Below, piece by piece: positions 8,034-17,488 of a stretch of DNA of 64,000 nucleotides (within the stretch, counting starts at the first letter, position 1; every line of letters begins with the position of its first letter). Below the pieces are notes generated by a model, which was not told the DNA's origin, searched no databases, and was given only the letters and a program-made list of their open reading frames with translations. Source of the DNA: Pigmentiphaga sp. (lineage in GTDB: Bacteria; Pseudomonadota; Gammaproteobacteria; Burkholderiales; Burkholderiaceae_B); contig JALOAI010000001.1 in NCBI GenBank assembly GCA_023228945.1, forward strand, positions 1 to 64,000, given 5' to 3'. The position numbers and the translations under genes are program-made.

Positions 8034-8992
8034 TGAGCGCTCTTACAGCACGAGTTCCTCGACATGCTGTCTGGGTGCTTGTTCTTGCGTTGGCAACAGC
8101 CTTCCTGTTCGTGCGCTCCGGCTTCGACTTCGGCTATGTCATCCCCAAGCGGATGGCTCGACTGGCCGCGATGCTCATCGGTGGGGTCTGCATCGCCTGG
8201 TCTTCAATCGCTTTCCAGACCATCACCGGCAATCGGATATTGACGCCAGCCATCATGGGCTATGAGGCGATCTATCTGTTGCTGCAATCTCTGCTGATCC
8301 TGTTCATGGGTACGCAGAGTCTGGTCGTGCTCGGGGCGAACGGCAACTTCTTTCTGTCTGTTCTGCTGATGCTCGGCTACTCATGGGTCATCCATCGGTG
8401 GCTGTTCCGTGATGGCCGGAACAATGTCTATCTCCTGCTCCTGCTGGGTCTGGTGCTGACCATGGTGATCGGCACTTTTACGCAATTCGTTCAGCTTAAA
8501 GTCAGCCCCGGCGAATTTTCCATTCTTCTTGGCTTCAGCCAGGCGTCCTTTGGCAGAGCGGAGCCCGGGCAATTGCTCACTTCAGCCATCGTCGTTGCGG
8601 CAGTGTGCCTTGCCGGTGTCAAGACGCTGCCGACGCTTGATGTACTTTCGCTGGGCCGCGACCAAGCCATTTCGTTGGGCGTGGACTACCAACGCACCGT
8701 GCGGCTGTACCTGGCACTGATCGCCGTGCTGGTGGCTGTTTCGACCAGTCTGCTTGGACCTACGGCCTTTATGGGCATCTTTGTCGCGAATATGACGTAT
8801 GCGCTGGCCCGTACCTTCAGGCACCGGATCACCCTGCCAATAGGATGCGCCATTGCGGTCGGCATGTTCATCTTGGCTCAGCTCGCGGTGGAGCACGTCT
8901 TCAACTACCGGACCACTGTCGGCATTCTGGTTAATCTGGTGTGTGGCGTCTGGTTCCTTGCGCTGATGTTGCGTACACGAGGAACCGCATGA
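8030..8992 (+). CDS. FecCD-family siderophore permease, subunit 2 (FatC/CeuC-like)
   Basis: Second permease of the ferric-siderophore importer. The ATG at 8030 overlaps the upstream stop; a second ATG follows at 8033 and either could be used. The 320-aa product is strongly hydrophobic. It has the N-terminal VIPKRMARLAAMLIGGVCIA motif equivalent to the RLPR region of its partner, and the C-terminal STSLLGPTAFMGIFVANMTY segment typical of FecCD coupling loops. The gene ends in an ATGA overlap with the ATPase gene. In this family the two permeases form a heterodimer carrying one ferri-siderophore per cycle from the periplasmic binding protein to the cytoplasm. Confidence 0.87.
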   Translation: MMSALTARVPRHAVWVLVLALATAFLFVRSGFDFGYVIPKRMARLAAMLIGGVCIAWSSIAFQTITGNRILTPAIMGYEAIYLLLQSLLILFMGTQSLVVLGANGNFFLSVLLMLGYSWVIHRWLFRDGRNNVYLLLLLGLVLTMVIGTFTQFVQLKVSPGEFSILLGFSQASFGRAEPGQLLTSAIVVAAVCLAGVKTLPTLDVLSLGRDQAISLGVDYQRTVRLYLALIAVLVAVSTSLLGPTAFMGIFVANMTYALARTFRHRITLPIGCAIAVGMFILAQLAVEHVFNYRTTVGILVNLVCGVWFLALMLRTRGTA

Positions 8993-9765
8993 TCACTGTC
9001 AACAAGCTCTCCAAAGCGTACGGCGCCAAGGCCGTCGTCTCCAATGTCAGCGCGCGCTTCTCGGCACGGAAGTTGAGTTCGCTAATCGGCCCAAACGGCG
9101 CGGGCAAGACGACGCTGTTGATGATGATCGCTCGGTTGCTGGCGCCGAGCCAGGGCGACATCCTCATCGAAGGCCGCAAGATCACGGATATCCGCATCGG
9201 CGACTACGCTAGACAGGTGGCCACCCTGCGACAGTCTCCCGATTTCAACCTGCGGCTGACGGTGGACGAACTCGTCGCCTTCGGGCGCTTCCCTTACAGC
9301 CGCGGATCGCTGACAGCCGAGGACCACAGGGTGATCGACGAGGCCATCGCCTTCCTGTCTCTGCAGTCGCTACGCGAAGCGTACCTTGACGAACTCAGCG
9401 GCGGGCAGCGCCAGATGGCTTTCCTGGCCATGACCATCGCACAGCGAACTGACTGCCTGCTGCTCGACGAACCACTGAACAACCTCGACATCAAGCACGC
9501 CGTCCACATCATGCGTGCACTGCGCCGCCTGTGCGACGAGCAAGGTCGCACCGTGATCCTGGTGGTTCACGACATCAATTTCGCCGCCAACTACTCCGAT
9601 CACATCGTTGCGATGAAAGGCGGCTCGATTCATTGCGCCGGCTCGGTGTCGGAAGTTGTGACCGAGGAACGGATGCGGGAGCTGTACGGACTGGACTTCG
9701 AGATCACACGCGGCGAGCGCGGATGCCTGTGCAACTACTTCAACCCATTAGGAGAACTGGAATGA
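8989..9765 (+). CDS. Ferric-siderophore ABC importer ATPase (FepC-like)
   Basis: Cytoplasmic ATPase that powers the two FecCD permeases. The 258-aa product starts at the ATG at 8989 (MITVNKLSKAYG). It shows Walker A GPNGAGKTT, Q-loop LRQSP, signature ELSGGQRQMAFLAMTIAQ, Walker B CLLLDEPLNNLD and H-loop VVHDINFA, all in the expected order and spacing for the FepC/FhuC family. The C-terminus RGERGCLCNYF is longer than the core fold and contains a Cys-X-Cys, which may be incidental. It overlaps both neighbours by ATGA junctions. Dedicated service to the adjacent siderophore permeases is inferred from the operon. Confidence 0.93.
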   Translation: MITVNKLSKAYGAKAVVSNVSARFSARKLSSLIGPNGAGKTTLLMMIARLLAPSQGDILIEGRKITDIRIGDYARQVATLRQSPDFNLRLTVDELVAFGRFPYSRGSLTAEDHRVIDEAIAFLSLQSLREAYLDELSGGQRQMAFLAMTIAQRTDCLLLDEPLNNLDIKHAVHIMRALRRLCDEQGRTVILVVHDINFAANYSDHIVAMKGGSIHCAGSVSEVVTEERMRELYGLDFEITRGERGCLCNYFNPLGELE

Positions 9766-10769
9766 CCTTCAACCACAGACACAGGCATGGGGTGCTGGCC
9801 CTGCTGCTAACCGTCATCATTGCGTTACAAGGCTGCGACCGGAATGCGGCCGACTCTCCACAGGCGTCAACACCAACCGCCGCCGCCAGCCAGCCCTCGC
9901 ATCCAGCCTACGAGCCCATCACGGTGCTGCACAAGCTGGGCACGACCGTGATCAAGAAGCTGCCGCAGCGTGTGGTGGCACTCGACATGAACGAGGTCGA
10001 TTTTCTCGACCAACTGGGTATTCCGGTGGCAGGCATGCCCAAGGATTTCGTTCCGCACTTCCTTGGGGGGTACAAAAACGCGCCGGACATTCAGGACACA
10101 GGCGCAATCGTTCAGCCCAACGTGGAGCAGGTTCACGCCGCCAGGCCCGATCTGATCCTGATTACTTCATTGCAGGCGAACCACTACAAGGAACTGAGCG
10201 AGATTGCCCCGACAATTCACTTTGATGTGGACTACCGCGACAGCCAGGTCGCCCATATTGAGGTCGTCAAGCAGCATTTCATGACCCTGGGACGGATCTT
10301 CGGCAAGGAAGATCTTGCTCGCCAGAAAGTTGCCGAACTGGACGCCAAGGTCGATGAAGCCCGGCGCATCACCCAGGATCGCCCGGAGAAAGCGCTGATC
10401 GTCCTGCACAACAACGGCGCCTTCAGCTCTTTTGGACTGCAGTCCCGCTACGGCTTCGTCTTCAACGCTCTGGGAGTCAAGCCTGCTAGTCCGGCGGTCG
10501 AGACCGGCCTGCATGGTCAGCCCATTTCTAGCGAGTTCATCCAACAAGCCAACCCCGACATCATCTACATCGTGGATCGCACCGCCGTGATGGAGAGCCG
10601 TCCCGCCATGGATGCCGAGAGCCTGGGCAATCCGCTGCTGCGGCAAACCAATGCCTGGAAGAACGGCCGAGTGATTTTCGCCGATGCGGAAGCCTGGTAC
10701 ATCACTGCCGCCAGTCCGACCTCCATCAAGCTTGTCATCGACGACGTGCTCAAGGGTTATCGGGACTGA
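9762..10769 (+). CDS. Siderophore-binding lipoprotein (FatB/CeuE-like)
   Basis: Periplasmic substrate-binding component of the ferric-siderophore importer, predicted to be lipid-anchored. The 335-aa product starts at the ATG at 9762, overlapping the ATPase stop. A hydrophobic signal segment ends in IIALQGC, a lipobox with the lipidated Cys at about residue 25. A Pro/Ala/Ser linker follows, then two type III (FecB/PeriBP_2) lobes: KKLPQRVVALDMNEVDFLDQ opens the first, and the C-terminal lobe begins near ALIVLHNNGAFSSFG. The order of features matches FatB/CeuE/VctP proteins that bind catecholate siderophores, but the ligand cannot be read from sequence. Last gene of the 3518-10769 operon. Confidence 0.9.
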   Translation: MTFNHRHRHGVLALLLTVIIALQGCDRNAADSPQASTPTAAASQPSHPAYEPITVLHKLGTTVIKKLPQRVVALDMNEVDFLDQLGIPVAGMPKDFVPHFLGGYKNAPDIQDTGAIVQPNVEQVHAARPDLILITSLQANHYKELSEIAPTIHFDVDYRDSQVAHIEVVKQHFMTLGRIFGKEDLARQKVAELDAKVDEARRITQDRPEKALIVLHNNGAFSSFGLQSRYGFVFNALGVKPASPAVETGLHGQPISSEFIQQANPDIIYIVDRTAVMESRPAMDAESLGNPLLRQTNAWKNGRVIFADAEAWYITAASPTSIKLVIDDVLKGYRD

Positions 10770-10779
10770 TTCAGTTCAT

Positions 10780-10797
10780 AACGCTGATCTCAGCGTT
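10780..10797 (+). terminator. Weak terminator-like hairpin after siderophore operon
   Basis: A perfect 8-bp inverted repeat AACGCTGA-tc-TCAGCGTT starts 11 bases after the operon's last stop codon. The following bases are only a short T-poor stretch (tagatatgg), so it may be a weak terminator or an mRNA-stabilising 3' hairpin rather than a strong stop. Confidence 0.4.
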
Positions 10798-10808
10798 TAG
10801 ATATGGAA

Positions 10809-10827
10809 GTTAATCATTCTCGATCTC
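10809..10827 (+). promoter_or_regulatory. Fur-box-like site upstream of TonB receptor
   Basis: The 19-mer gttaatcattctcgatctc agrees with GATAATGATAATCATTATC at 12 of 19 positions and contains the ATTCTC core also seen upstream of the transporter operon. It lies 60-78 bp before the receptor start codon in an AT-rich spacer, the usual place for Fur repression. The call is by eye. Confidence 0.5.
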
Positions 10828-10886
10828 ATTGTTGTTTCGTTTACTTATCTAGCAGTAATCAACCTCTATATTGAAAGGAAACCGGC

Positions 10887-13163
10887 ATGTACACACCGCA
10901 CGATCACTACCACATAGAAAATCCTTTACGGCGGACAACCGACCAACTTCCCACATTTACTCTGAATCGCACTGCTGCCGCTGTGCGGATGGCGTTGCTG
11001 CTCGGACTGGCATTCGGCGCCTTAGTCGGAGTCACTCCCTCAACACTGGCTCAAACGCCCAGTGGAGCAAATGGAGCTCACGCCTCCGCCGATGTCACAG
11101 AAAACGTTACAACATTGCAAGCGGTGAAGGTGGAGGGAAGCACGGAATCGGCAAGCACTCCTTATGCCGGTGGACAGGTGACCACCGGGGGCCGCGTCGG
11201 GCTATTGGGTGACAAGGATTTCATGGAAACACCCTTCAACACCATCAGCTACACAGAGAAGTTCATGGCGGATCAACAAGCCAGCGACATTCAGGAAGTG
11301 ATCGCTAAGACCGATCCGACTGTATTCATGAGCGGCATCTCAGGAGAGAGTAACGAGAGCTATTCAATCCGTGGATTTAGATCAGACGTGGGCGATGTGA
11401 CTCTCAATGGCTTGGCCGGCATGGCGGGTTACTACCGTAATTTACCCGAGATGTTTGAGCGTGTTGAAGTGCTCAAGGGGCCTTCCGCGTTGCTCAATGG
11501 CATGCCGCCCAAAGGATCGGCGGGAGGCGCAATCAACTTGGTGAGCAAGCGTGCGGGCGAGGAGCCTTTGACGCGCTTGACGACTAGCTACATGTCCGAC
11601 TCGCATTTCGGCGGTCATATCGACATGGGGCGTCGTTTTGGCGAGAACAAGCAGTTTGGTATCCGCTTTAACGGTGTCTATCGCGACGGCGAGACCTCTG
11701 TGAAGAAGCAGGATAAGAGGATCTCGCTGGCGTCTCTTGGGCTGGACTGGCGCGGTGAGCGTATGCGTGTATCCGCAGACTTGTACCAGAGCAAGGATCG
11801 CACGGAGGGCATGACCCGAGGCCTAACGCTTGCCCCTGGTTTGCCCTTACCTAAACCTCCAAAGAAACCAGATGTCTCGTGGAACCCACCGTGGGCTTTT
11901 TATGACACCACGGATAAAGGGGCGATGCTGCGAGGTGAGTTTGACCTGACCGACCAATTGACCGCCTATGCCGCAGCGGGCATCAGCAAGACCGAGTTTG
12001 ATTCCAATATGGGCGCGCCGCAGGTGTTTAATCAGGCGGGAGACTTCCGGACCAACTTCAGCGGCGTGTCCGACGAGATGAAGCGCAAGTCGGCTGAAGT
12101 GGGCCTGATGGGCAAAGTTCGCACGGGCTCGGTGGGCCACCAGTTCGCAATCAACGCTACACACTATAGCGAGGACTATCACCTCCGTGGGTTCAGAGGT
12201 CTGCTATCGGAGGACTGGATTTCCAATATCTATAACCCGGTGTGGGGCCCTGAGCCTGCTCTGCCCAGCGACATTCCAGCGATTAGCAAGACAGAAACCC
12301 GCCTGACGAGCTTCGGCCTAGCGGACACGCTGTCATTTGCCGAGGACAGAGTGCAACTGACGCTTGGTGTGCGCCGCCAGCAAGTCATCAACGAAAGTTT
12401 CAACGGTATGACCGGTGCGCGCATGGGCGAACGCTACAAGGAAAGCGCCACGACGCCAGCAGTGGCCTTGCTGGTTAAGGTCACCGACCAAATTTCCGTG
12501 TATGCCAACTACATTGAGGGTCTGAGCCAAGGTTCCATCGCACCCAATACGGCGGCCAATGCGGGCGAAGTCTTCGCGCCCTACAAGACCAAGCAAAAAG
12601 AAGTCGGCCTCAAATTTGACCTTGGAGAGTTCGCGCACACCGTTAGCCTATATGAAATCAAGCGTCCGAGCAGCTATACCGACCCCTTCACCAACGTCTT
12701 TTCGTTTGGAGGCGAACAGCGTAACCGAGGCGTGGAATGGGGCTTTTTCGGCTCGCCGCTACAGGGTGTCCGTCTGATGGGTGGTATCGCCTATTCGGAT
12801 CCGCAAGTGACGAAAGCGGCCAGCCCCGCTAACCAAGGTAAGCAGGCCACTGGCTTGCCCAAATGGCAGGCCAAGATGGGCGTGGAGTGGGATACCCCGG
12901 CACTGCAAGGCCTGACGCTTACCGCGAATGCAACGACGGCATCCAAGCAGTACCTCAGTGCGGACAACTCGCTCTCGGTGCCCGGCCGTACTGTGTTCGA
13001 TGTGGGTGCGCGCTATGCCACCAAGGTTGCAGGTAATCCAGTGACCTTGCGAGCTGCAGTCACCAATGTGACCAACAAGGCCTATTGGGCAAAGCCGCAC
13101 TTCACGAGCCTGGCTCTGGGTGCGCCGCGCACCTTCATGCTTTCGGCCTCAATGGATTTCTGA
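10887..13163 (+). CDS. TonB-dependent ferric-siderophore receptor
   Basis: Outer-membrane gated barrel that imports ferric siderophore with TonB energy. The 758-aa product has a long N-terminal leader with a hydrophobic core near residues 32-52. A TonB-box-like TLQAVKVEGS follows, then a plug domain (about 85-235: SDIQEVIAKTDPTVFMSGIS, ESYSIRGF, ERVEVLKGPSALLNG, GGAINLVSKR) and a 22-strand-type barrel ending in the canonical terminal Phe (SASMDF). A good ribosome site (gaaagga) precedes the ATG. It lies after a Fur-like box and beside a complete inner-membrane importer, which it very probably feeds. The siderophore class is unknown; the receptor falls in the general TonB-siderophore family. 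Confidence 0.94.
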   Translation: MYTPHDHYHIENPLRRTTDQLPTFTLNRTAAAVRMALLLGLAFGALVGVTPSTLAQTPSGANGAHASADVTENVTTLQAVKVEGSTESASTPYAGGQVTTGGRVGLLGDKDFMETPFNTISYTEKFMADQQASDIQEVIAKTDPTVFMSGISGESNESYSIRGFRSDVGDVTLNGLAGMAGYYRNLPEMFERVEVLKGPSALLNGMPPKGSAGGAINLVSKRAGEEPLTRLTTSYMSDSHFGGHIDMGRRFGENKQFGIRFNGVYRDGETSVKKQDKRISLASLGLDWRGERMRVSADLYQSKDRTEGMTRGLTLAPGLPLPKPPKKPDVSWNPPWAFYDTTDKGAMLRGEFDLTDQLTAYAAAGISKTEFDSNMGAPQVFNQAGDFRTNFSGVSDEMKRKSAEVGLMGKVRTGSVGHQFAINATHYSEDYHLRGFRGLLSEDWISNIYNPVWGPEPALPSDIPAISKTETRLTSFGLADTLSFAEDRVQLTLGVRRQQVINESFNGMTGARMGERYKESATTPAVALLVKVTDQISVYANYIEGLSQGSIAPNTAANAGEVFAPYKTKQKEVGLKFDLGEFAHTVSLYEIKRPSSYTDPFTNVFSFGGEQRNRGVEWGFFGSPLQGVRLMGGIAYSDPQVTKAASPANQGKQATGLPKWQAKMGVEWDTPALQGLTLTANATTASKQYLSADNSLSVPGRTVFDVGARYATKVAGNPVTLRAAVTNVTNKAYWAKPHFTSLALGAPRTFMLSASMDF

Positions 13164-13207
13164 TTGGCATGTTTGGTGGGTGTTTTTTTACAAGCTCTAG
13201 AACGTTG

Positions 13208-13519
13208 ATGATAGAACGTTTGCTGGGGTTTCGTGCATGGGGCCAGCGCTGGCAAGGCCTGGCCTCGCGCATCGTCGCCGCTGTACTTGGCGGTTATGTG
13301 TTGGCGGCGCTGTTTTCTCTGGCAGCGCTGGCGCTACCCGTCGCACGGTCTGAGGCCGTGCTGTGGGGCATGCAATTAAGTTTTCTCGCCTATGCCGGTA
13401 CGGTGGTTTGGGTGTTTGCCGTGCACAGCGCATGGCGTGCCTGGGCGGGGATACTTCTGGTGGTAGTGGCTTTGCTGCCATTTGCTTTGTGTGTATGGCG
13501 AGCGGGAGGCGTACTGTGA
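13208..13519 (+). CDS. DUF3649-type small membrane protein
   Basis: 103-aa inner-membrane protein with three predicted hydrophobic helices and no catalytic motif. Its size, the pattern SRIVAAVLGGYVLAALFSLA, and its place directly before a PepSY reductase-like gene and a DUF3325 gene match DUF3649 proteins, which recur in TonB-receptor iron-uptake clusters of Pseudomonas and Burkholderiales. Its biochemical role is unknown; a helper of the PepSY protein is plausible. I start at the ATG at 13208; an in-frame ATG at 13169, right after the receptor stop, would add 13 residues. The stop overlaps the next start (TGATG). Confidence 0.72.
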   Translation: MIERLLGFRAWGQRWQGLASRIVAAVLGGYVLAALFSLAALALPVARSEAVLWGMQLSFLAYAGTVVWVFAVHSAWRAWAGILLVVVALLPFALCVWRAGGVL

Positions 13520-15192
13520 TGGACGTGAAAAAAACGTTCAGGGCGCGTGTCGACGCACTGCTAGTCATGTCCTCTAAAGAACAAGCTAAGTCACGCGGGA
13601 TTCGCCAGAGCATGTCTGATTTGCATATTTGGGCTGGCCTGCTGGTAGGGTGGATTTTGTACTCCATGTTCCTGACCGGCACGACGGCCTATTTTCGCGA
13701 GGAAATCACGCGCTATATGCGGCCCGAACTGGTGGCGGCCGTGCCGCCACCGGCGGCTCAGGTTGTGCCAAGGGTACTGGAAAGCATACGAACGCAATCC
13801 CCGGTCACCACGCAAGTTAGCATCACCTTGCCGACAGAACGCAAGCCCTTCGCCAGCGCCTTTTGGCGTGATCCGCAAGCACCGGGACGCGGCTTTCACA
13901 ATGGCGTATTCGATGCCCAGACCGGCCAAGCCTTGCAGGTGCGCGCCACGCAAGGCGGGGATTTTTTCTACGCTTTTCATTTCAACTTTCACTACATGTC
14001 CGCCATTTGGGGGCGCTGGATTGCGGGCTTTTGTGCCATGTTCATGCTGGTGGCCATCATCAGTGGGGTCATCACACACAAGAAGATCTTTACGGATTTC
14101 TTTACCTTCCGTTGGAGCAAGGGGCAGCGCTCTTGGCTGGATGCGCATGCGGGTCTGTCGGTATTAGGCCTACCTTTTCACTTCATGATTACCTGGAGCG
14201 GACTGATTACTTTGATGGTGATGTATATGCCTTTCGGCTTGCAGGCCTTGCCTTCGCAAGCGGATCGCACAGCCGTCAACAGTGAAATACGATTTTTTAT
14301 GCCTGCCGGCAAACCGTCAGGTGAGTTAGCGGAGCTACGGCCTCTGGCACCGCTTGTGCAGCAGGCGGCGCAGCGCTGGGGTGTGGACAATGTGGGTGCT
14401 GTGCAGATCAATAACCCTGGCGATGCCGCCGCCCGGGTCGTCATTGTCCGTCAGCAGGCACAGCGCATATCGACCACGCCGCATTACATCATGTTCGATG
14501 GCGTTTCGGGCGAGATGCTGCAGTCCAAGGACAGCTCTGGACCAGCGGCCACCACTCAGGGCGTGCTCTACGGGCTGCATCTGGGGCGTTTTGCCGATAT
14601 CGTCACGCGCTGGCTGTATTTTCTGGTGAGTTTGGCTGGCACGGTCATGGTGGGTACCGGTCTGGTGCTATGGACGGTTAAACGCCGGGCCAGGCTGCCC
14701 GATTCTGAAAAACCTTACTTTGGCTTTCGAGTGGTCGAGCGCCTGAACATTGCCGCCATTGCGGGCTTGTCGGTGTCGATGACATCATTTTTCTGGTTCA
14801 ACCGCCTGCTGCCGCTGGATATGGTGCAGCGCGCCGCCTGGGAAATCCATGGCTTTTTCATCGTCTGGGCGGGCACGCTGATCTGGGCGATGGTGCGCCC
14901 CGCCAAGCGCGCCTGGATGGAACTGTTCTGGCTGGCTGCCATTCTGCTGGCGTTGCTGCCAGTGTTGAACGTTTTTACGACAGATCGGCATCTACTGCAT
15001 AGCCTGCGTCAGAGCGATTGGCTGTTTGTGGGCTTTGACCTGACGATGCTGGTTTTCGCCGCTTTGCATGCCTACCTTGCGGTGCGCACGGCGCGTCACC
15101 GGCCAAGGGCTAAATCGGCGCGGCGAAAAGGTGTCGCGACTAGACAGGACGCTGTTTCACTGGATCGTCTAACACCAGGAGAACGTACATGA
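13519..15192 (+). CDS. PepSY-TM protein, probable ferrisiderophore reductase (PiuB/FoxB-like)
   Basis: Inner-membrane protein of the PepSY-associated TM family, members of which (FoxB, PiuB) reduce ferri-siderophores using haem-linked electrons. The 557-aa product has an N-terminal helix (IWAGLLVGWILYSMFLTGTT), a periplasmic PepSY-type region, the motif FYAFHFNFHYM followed by a helix with ISGVITHKKIF, and five further helices towards the C-terminus. Several membrane-embedded His (HIW, HFNFH, THKK, HF, HL) could ligate haem. The start at 13519 overlaps the previous stop. Its place after the receptor suggests it releases iron once the siderophore reaches the periplasm or inner membrane. The function is inferred from family and context. 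Confidence 0.82.
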   Translation: MDVKKTFRARVDALLVMSSKEQAKSRGIRQSMSDLHIWAGLLVGWILYSMFLTGTTAYFREEITRYMRPELVAAVPPPAAQVVPRVLESIRTQSPVTTQVSITLPTERKPFASAFWRDPQAPGRGFHNGVFDAQTGQALQVRATQGGDFFYAFHFNFHYMSAIWGRWIAGFCAMFMLVAIISGVITHKKIFTDFFTFRWSKGQRSWLDAHAGLSVLGLPFHFMITWSGLITLMVMYMPFGLQALPSQADRTAVNSEIRFFMPAGKPSGELAELRPLAPLVQQAAQRWGVDNVGAVQINNPGDAAARVVIVRQQAQRISTTPHYIMFDGVSGEMLQSKDSSGPAATTQGVLYGLHLGRFADIVTRWLYFLVSLAGTVMVGTGLVLWTVKRRARLPDSEKPYFGFRVVERLNIAAIAGLSVSMTSFFWFNRLLPLDMVQRAAWEIHGFFIVWAGTLIWAMVRPAKRAWMELFWLAAILLALLPVLNVFTTDRHLLHSLRQSDWLFVGFDLTMLVFAALHAYLAVRTARHRPRAKSARRKGVATRQDAVSLDRLTPGERT

Positions 15193-15494
15193 GTGGGCCG
15201 GCGCTTTCCTGGTTGACGCATGGCGCGGTGCTGCTGTTTTCGCTGCTAGGGTTTGCCTGCCTGGCACTGGCTATGATCCGGCATCAGGAAGACCTGTTCG
15301 GCGCGGCATTGCGCCCGCATGCGACCCGGTGTGTACGCGTCGCTGGCTGGCTGCTGTTGCTGCTGGCTTTAGGGTTGGCTGTTTCTGGTCTGGGATGGAG
15401 CTTCGGGTTGACGGCCTACAGCGGCCATACCAGCGTTGCGGCTGGTCTGGTTTTCATCATGCTTGTGGTTTTGAATCGCAGGCGTGGCCGCTGA
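15189..15494 (+). CDS. DUF3325-type small membrane protein
   Basis: 101-aa protein with three predicted membrane helices (residues about 8-28, 48-68, 78-96) and a basic C-terminus NRRRGR. The length, the helix pattern and the invariant neighbourhood DUF3649-PepSY-DUF3325 identify it as a DUF3325 protein. Its role is unknown; co-occurrence with PepSY reductases suggests an accessory subunit. The ATG start overlaps the stop of the PepSY gene by four bases (ATGA), with agga eight bases upstream, so the three are translationally coupled. Confidence 0.75.
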   Translation: MSGPALSWLTHGAVLLFSLLGFACLALAMIRHQEDLFGAALRPHATRCVRVAGWLLLLLALGLAVSGLGWSFGLTAYSGHTSVAAGLVFIMLVVLNRRRGR

Positions 15495-15522
15495 TGATTG
15501 TGATGTTGAGTTTTTACTAGGA

Positions 15523-16710
15523 ATGATGATGAAACGTTTGTCCCTTTCAATGTTGCTGGCCATGGCTCTGGTTGCCGCTGGCTGCACGCCATCTGGTTCT
15601 CAGTCCGGTGTGGCAACCTCAGACGCGCCTGCCGTTACGGCGTCCGCCGCGCAACAGACCGTACCTCCCCAGGTGAGCCGAAAAGCGGTAGCTAACGGGC
15701 TGTATGAATTGGTGTATTCCGCGCGGCAGGATGCGGTGTTCGTCGCGTCGTCCGGTGGTCGGGGCGAGGGGGCCGACGCACCCAGGATACTGCGCCTGAA
15801 TCCTGAAACGCTTCAAGTCCAAGCGGAGATTGCCTTGGAGAACAGCGGTTTTGGGGTGGTGCTGGACGATGAGGCCAATCGGCTTTACGTAGGCAATACC
15901 AACGATGCTTCCATCACCGTGATCGACACAAGTGCAAACCGGGTACTGACAGTGATGCAACTGGCACAGGAAATCAGCGACACCGGCCCCGATGGCAAAG
16001 TGCAAGAGCGCTATCCGCATAACTTCCGTGAAATGGTGTTGGATAAGGCCAACAACCGCCTTTACGCGCCTGGCCTGTGGTTCAAGGACAGTGCCTTGTA
16101 TGTCGTGGATACCCAGAATCTGACACTGGAAACCGTGATTCCCGGATTTGGGTTTCTGGCCACTGGCATCGCGCTGGATGCATCGCGCAACGCGCTGTAT
16201 GTCTCCAATCTCCAGGGGCAGTTGTACACGGTGAACACGCGCACCCTGGAGATTCAGGAAAAGGCCGAGGTTCAAGCTGATCAGTTGCTGAATTTGACGC
16301 TGGACAGCAGGCTCAATCGTGTGCTGGCTACCGATCAGGGTATGACGCAAATTGATGGTATGCGTGGGAAGCTGGGAGAGCTCGATTACCAGAACCGAGG
16401 TGAAGGGAACCGTGTGGTGGCCATTGATCCGGCTGATGGCAGCGTACTGCACAGCATATCCACAGGAAAGGGTCCGGTTGCGCTGTTGCTGGATGAGTCA
16501 AGAGACCGTGTGTACGTCACTAACCGCGAGTCCGGCACGGTGACGGTATACGACAGCAACAGCTATACGCCGCTGCAAACGGTAGAACTGCCCACCCACC
16601 CAAACAGTCTGGCTTTGAATCCACAGACCGGCGCCGTGTACGTCACCATCAAAAATGGCCCGGACGACTCCAAAGGCAACAACGAAAGCGTGGCGCGACT
16701 GCAGTTATGA
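15523..16710 (+). CDS. YncE-like beta-propeller lipoprotein
   Basis: 395-aa exported protein. The N-terminus has a signal segment ending in the lipobox LVAAGC, so lipid anchoring is likely. The rest is a seven-bladed-type propeller with repeated NRLYVGNTNDASITVIDT-like units, for example RVYVTNRESGTVTVYD near the end. E. coli YncE is a Fur-regulated periplasmic propeller, and homologues accompany TonB receptors, which fits this location. Three consecutive ATGs (15523, 15526, 15529) follow taggA closely, so the second or third may be the true start. Its molecular job in iron uptake is not established. Confidence 0.8.
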   Translation: MMMKRLSLSMLLAMALVAAGCTPSGSQSGVATSDAPAVTASAAQQTVPPQVSRKAVANGLYELVYSARQDAVFVASSGGRGEGADAPRILRLNPETLQVQAEIALENSGFGVVLDDEANRLYVGNTNDASITVIDTSANRVLTVMQLAQEISDTGPDGKVQERYPHNFREMVLDKANNRLYAPGLWFKDSALYVVDTQNLTLETVIPGFGFLATGIALDASRNALYVSNLQGQLYTVNTRTLEIQEKAEVQADQLLNLTLDSRLNRVLATDQGMTQIDGMRGKLGELDYQNRGEGNRVVAIDPADGSVLHSISTGKGPVALLLDESRDRVYVTNRESGTVTVYDSNSYTPLQTVELPTHPNSLALNPQTGAVYVTIKNGPDDSKGNNESVARLQL

Positions 16711-16749
16711 CGCACACGTTTCTCCTAATCAATAATCGTAGGTGATCCC

Positions 16750-17484
16750 ATGAAAACAAAGATCCGTCTTGTCGCATTGGCCGTTAGCCTGGGTATCGTG
16801 GTCAACGCCCAAGCGCACAGTATCTGGATTGAGCTGACCTCGAAGCAATCGATTGCGATCCGCTTTGGCGAGTTTGCTGAAAATCTGCGTGAAATTTCAC
16901 CAGGACTGCTGGACAGCTTCGGTAATCTAACAGCCACACTGATCTCACCCGAGGGCGAAAGGCAGCTTGTCGTCACCAAGGATGCCAATGGCTTCACACT
17001 GCCAGCCAAGCCGGGTAAAGGTGAGAGCATTGTCGCCGAAGACCAAGCGTTTCCGCTGCGCAAGTCTGAGCGTAACGGCAAGGAAGTGGCCGTCTGGTAT
17101 CGGCCTGCGGCGCGTTACATCGTCGGAGATTCGGCACAAACGTCACGGCTGGATTTGGATATTGCTCCCACCGGCCAGGCCGGTCAGTTCACGGTGACGT
17201 TCAAGGGCCGTCCGCTTGCCGCGACCGACGTACAAGTTCTCACGCAGTCCGGTTGGACCAAGCAGGTGCGCACAGACGAACAGGGACGGGCAAGCTTCGA
17301 TATGCCCTGGAAGGGTCAGTACGTCATTGAAGCCAGCCACACAGACAGCACGCCTGGCGAGCGCCAAAAATCTGACGACACGGAGAAATATGACAGCGTC
17401 TACTACGCAACCACGCTTGGATTCGTAAAGGCGAAAGGCGTTCCCGTGCCATCGGCTGGTTCTTCCGCGACGCCAGCCAGGTAA
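16750..17484 (+). CDS. DUF4198 periplasmic protein
   Basis: 244-aa secreted protein with a clear signal peptide cleaved after AQA (mature start HSIWIE). The early HSIWIEL, the RFGEFAENLRE stretch and the C-terminal repeat of an Ig-like fold with WKGQYVIEASH are typical of DUF4198 proteins. Some of these are encoded with nickel, cobalt or iron transporters, and the periplasmic His at the mature N-terminus could bind metal. It follows the YncE-like gene after 39 bp and is followed closely by a Fur-family gene (4-bp gap), so it probably belongs to the receptor operon. The role in iron handling is inferred. Confidence 0.76.
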   Translation: MKTKIRLVALAVSLGIVVNAQAHSIWIELTSKQSIAIRFGEFAENLREISPGLLDSFGNLTATLISPEGERQLVVTKDANGFTLPAKPGKGESIVAEDQAFPLRKSERNGKEVAVWYRPAARYIVGDSAQTSRLDLDIAPTGQAGQFTVTFKGRPLAATDVQVLTQSGWTKQVRTDEQGRASFDMPWKGQYVIEASHTDSTPGERQKSDDTEKYDSVYYATTLGFVKAKGVPVPSAGSSATPAR

Positions 17485-17488
17485 GGCC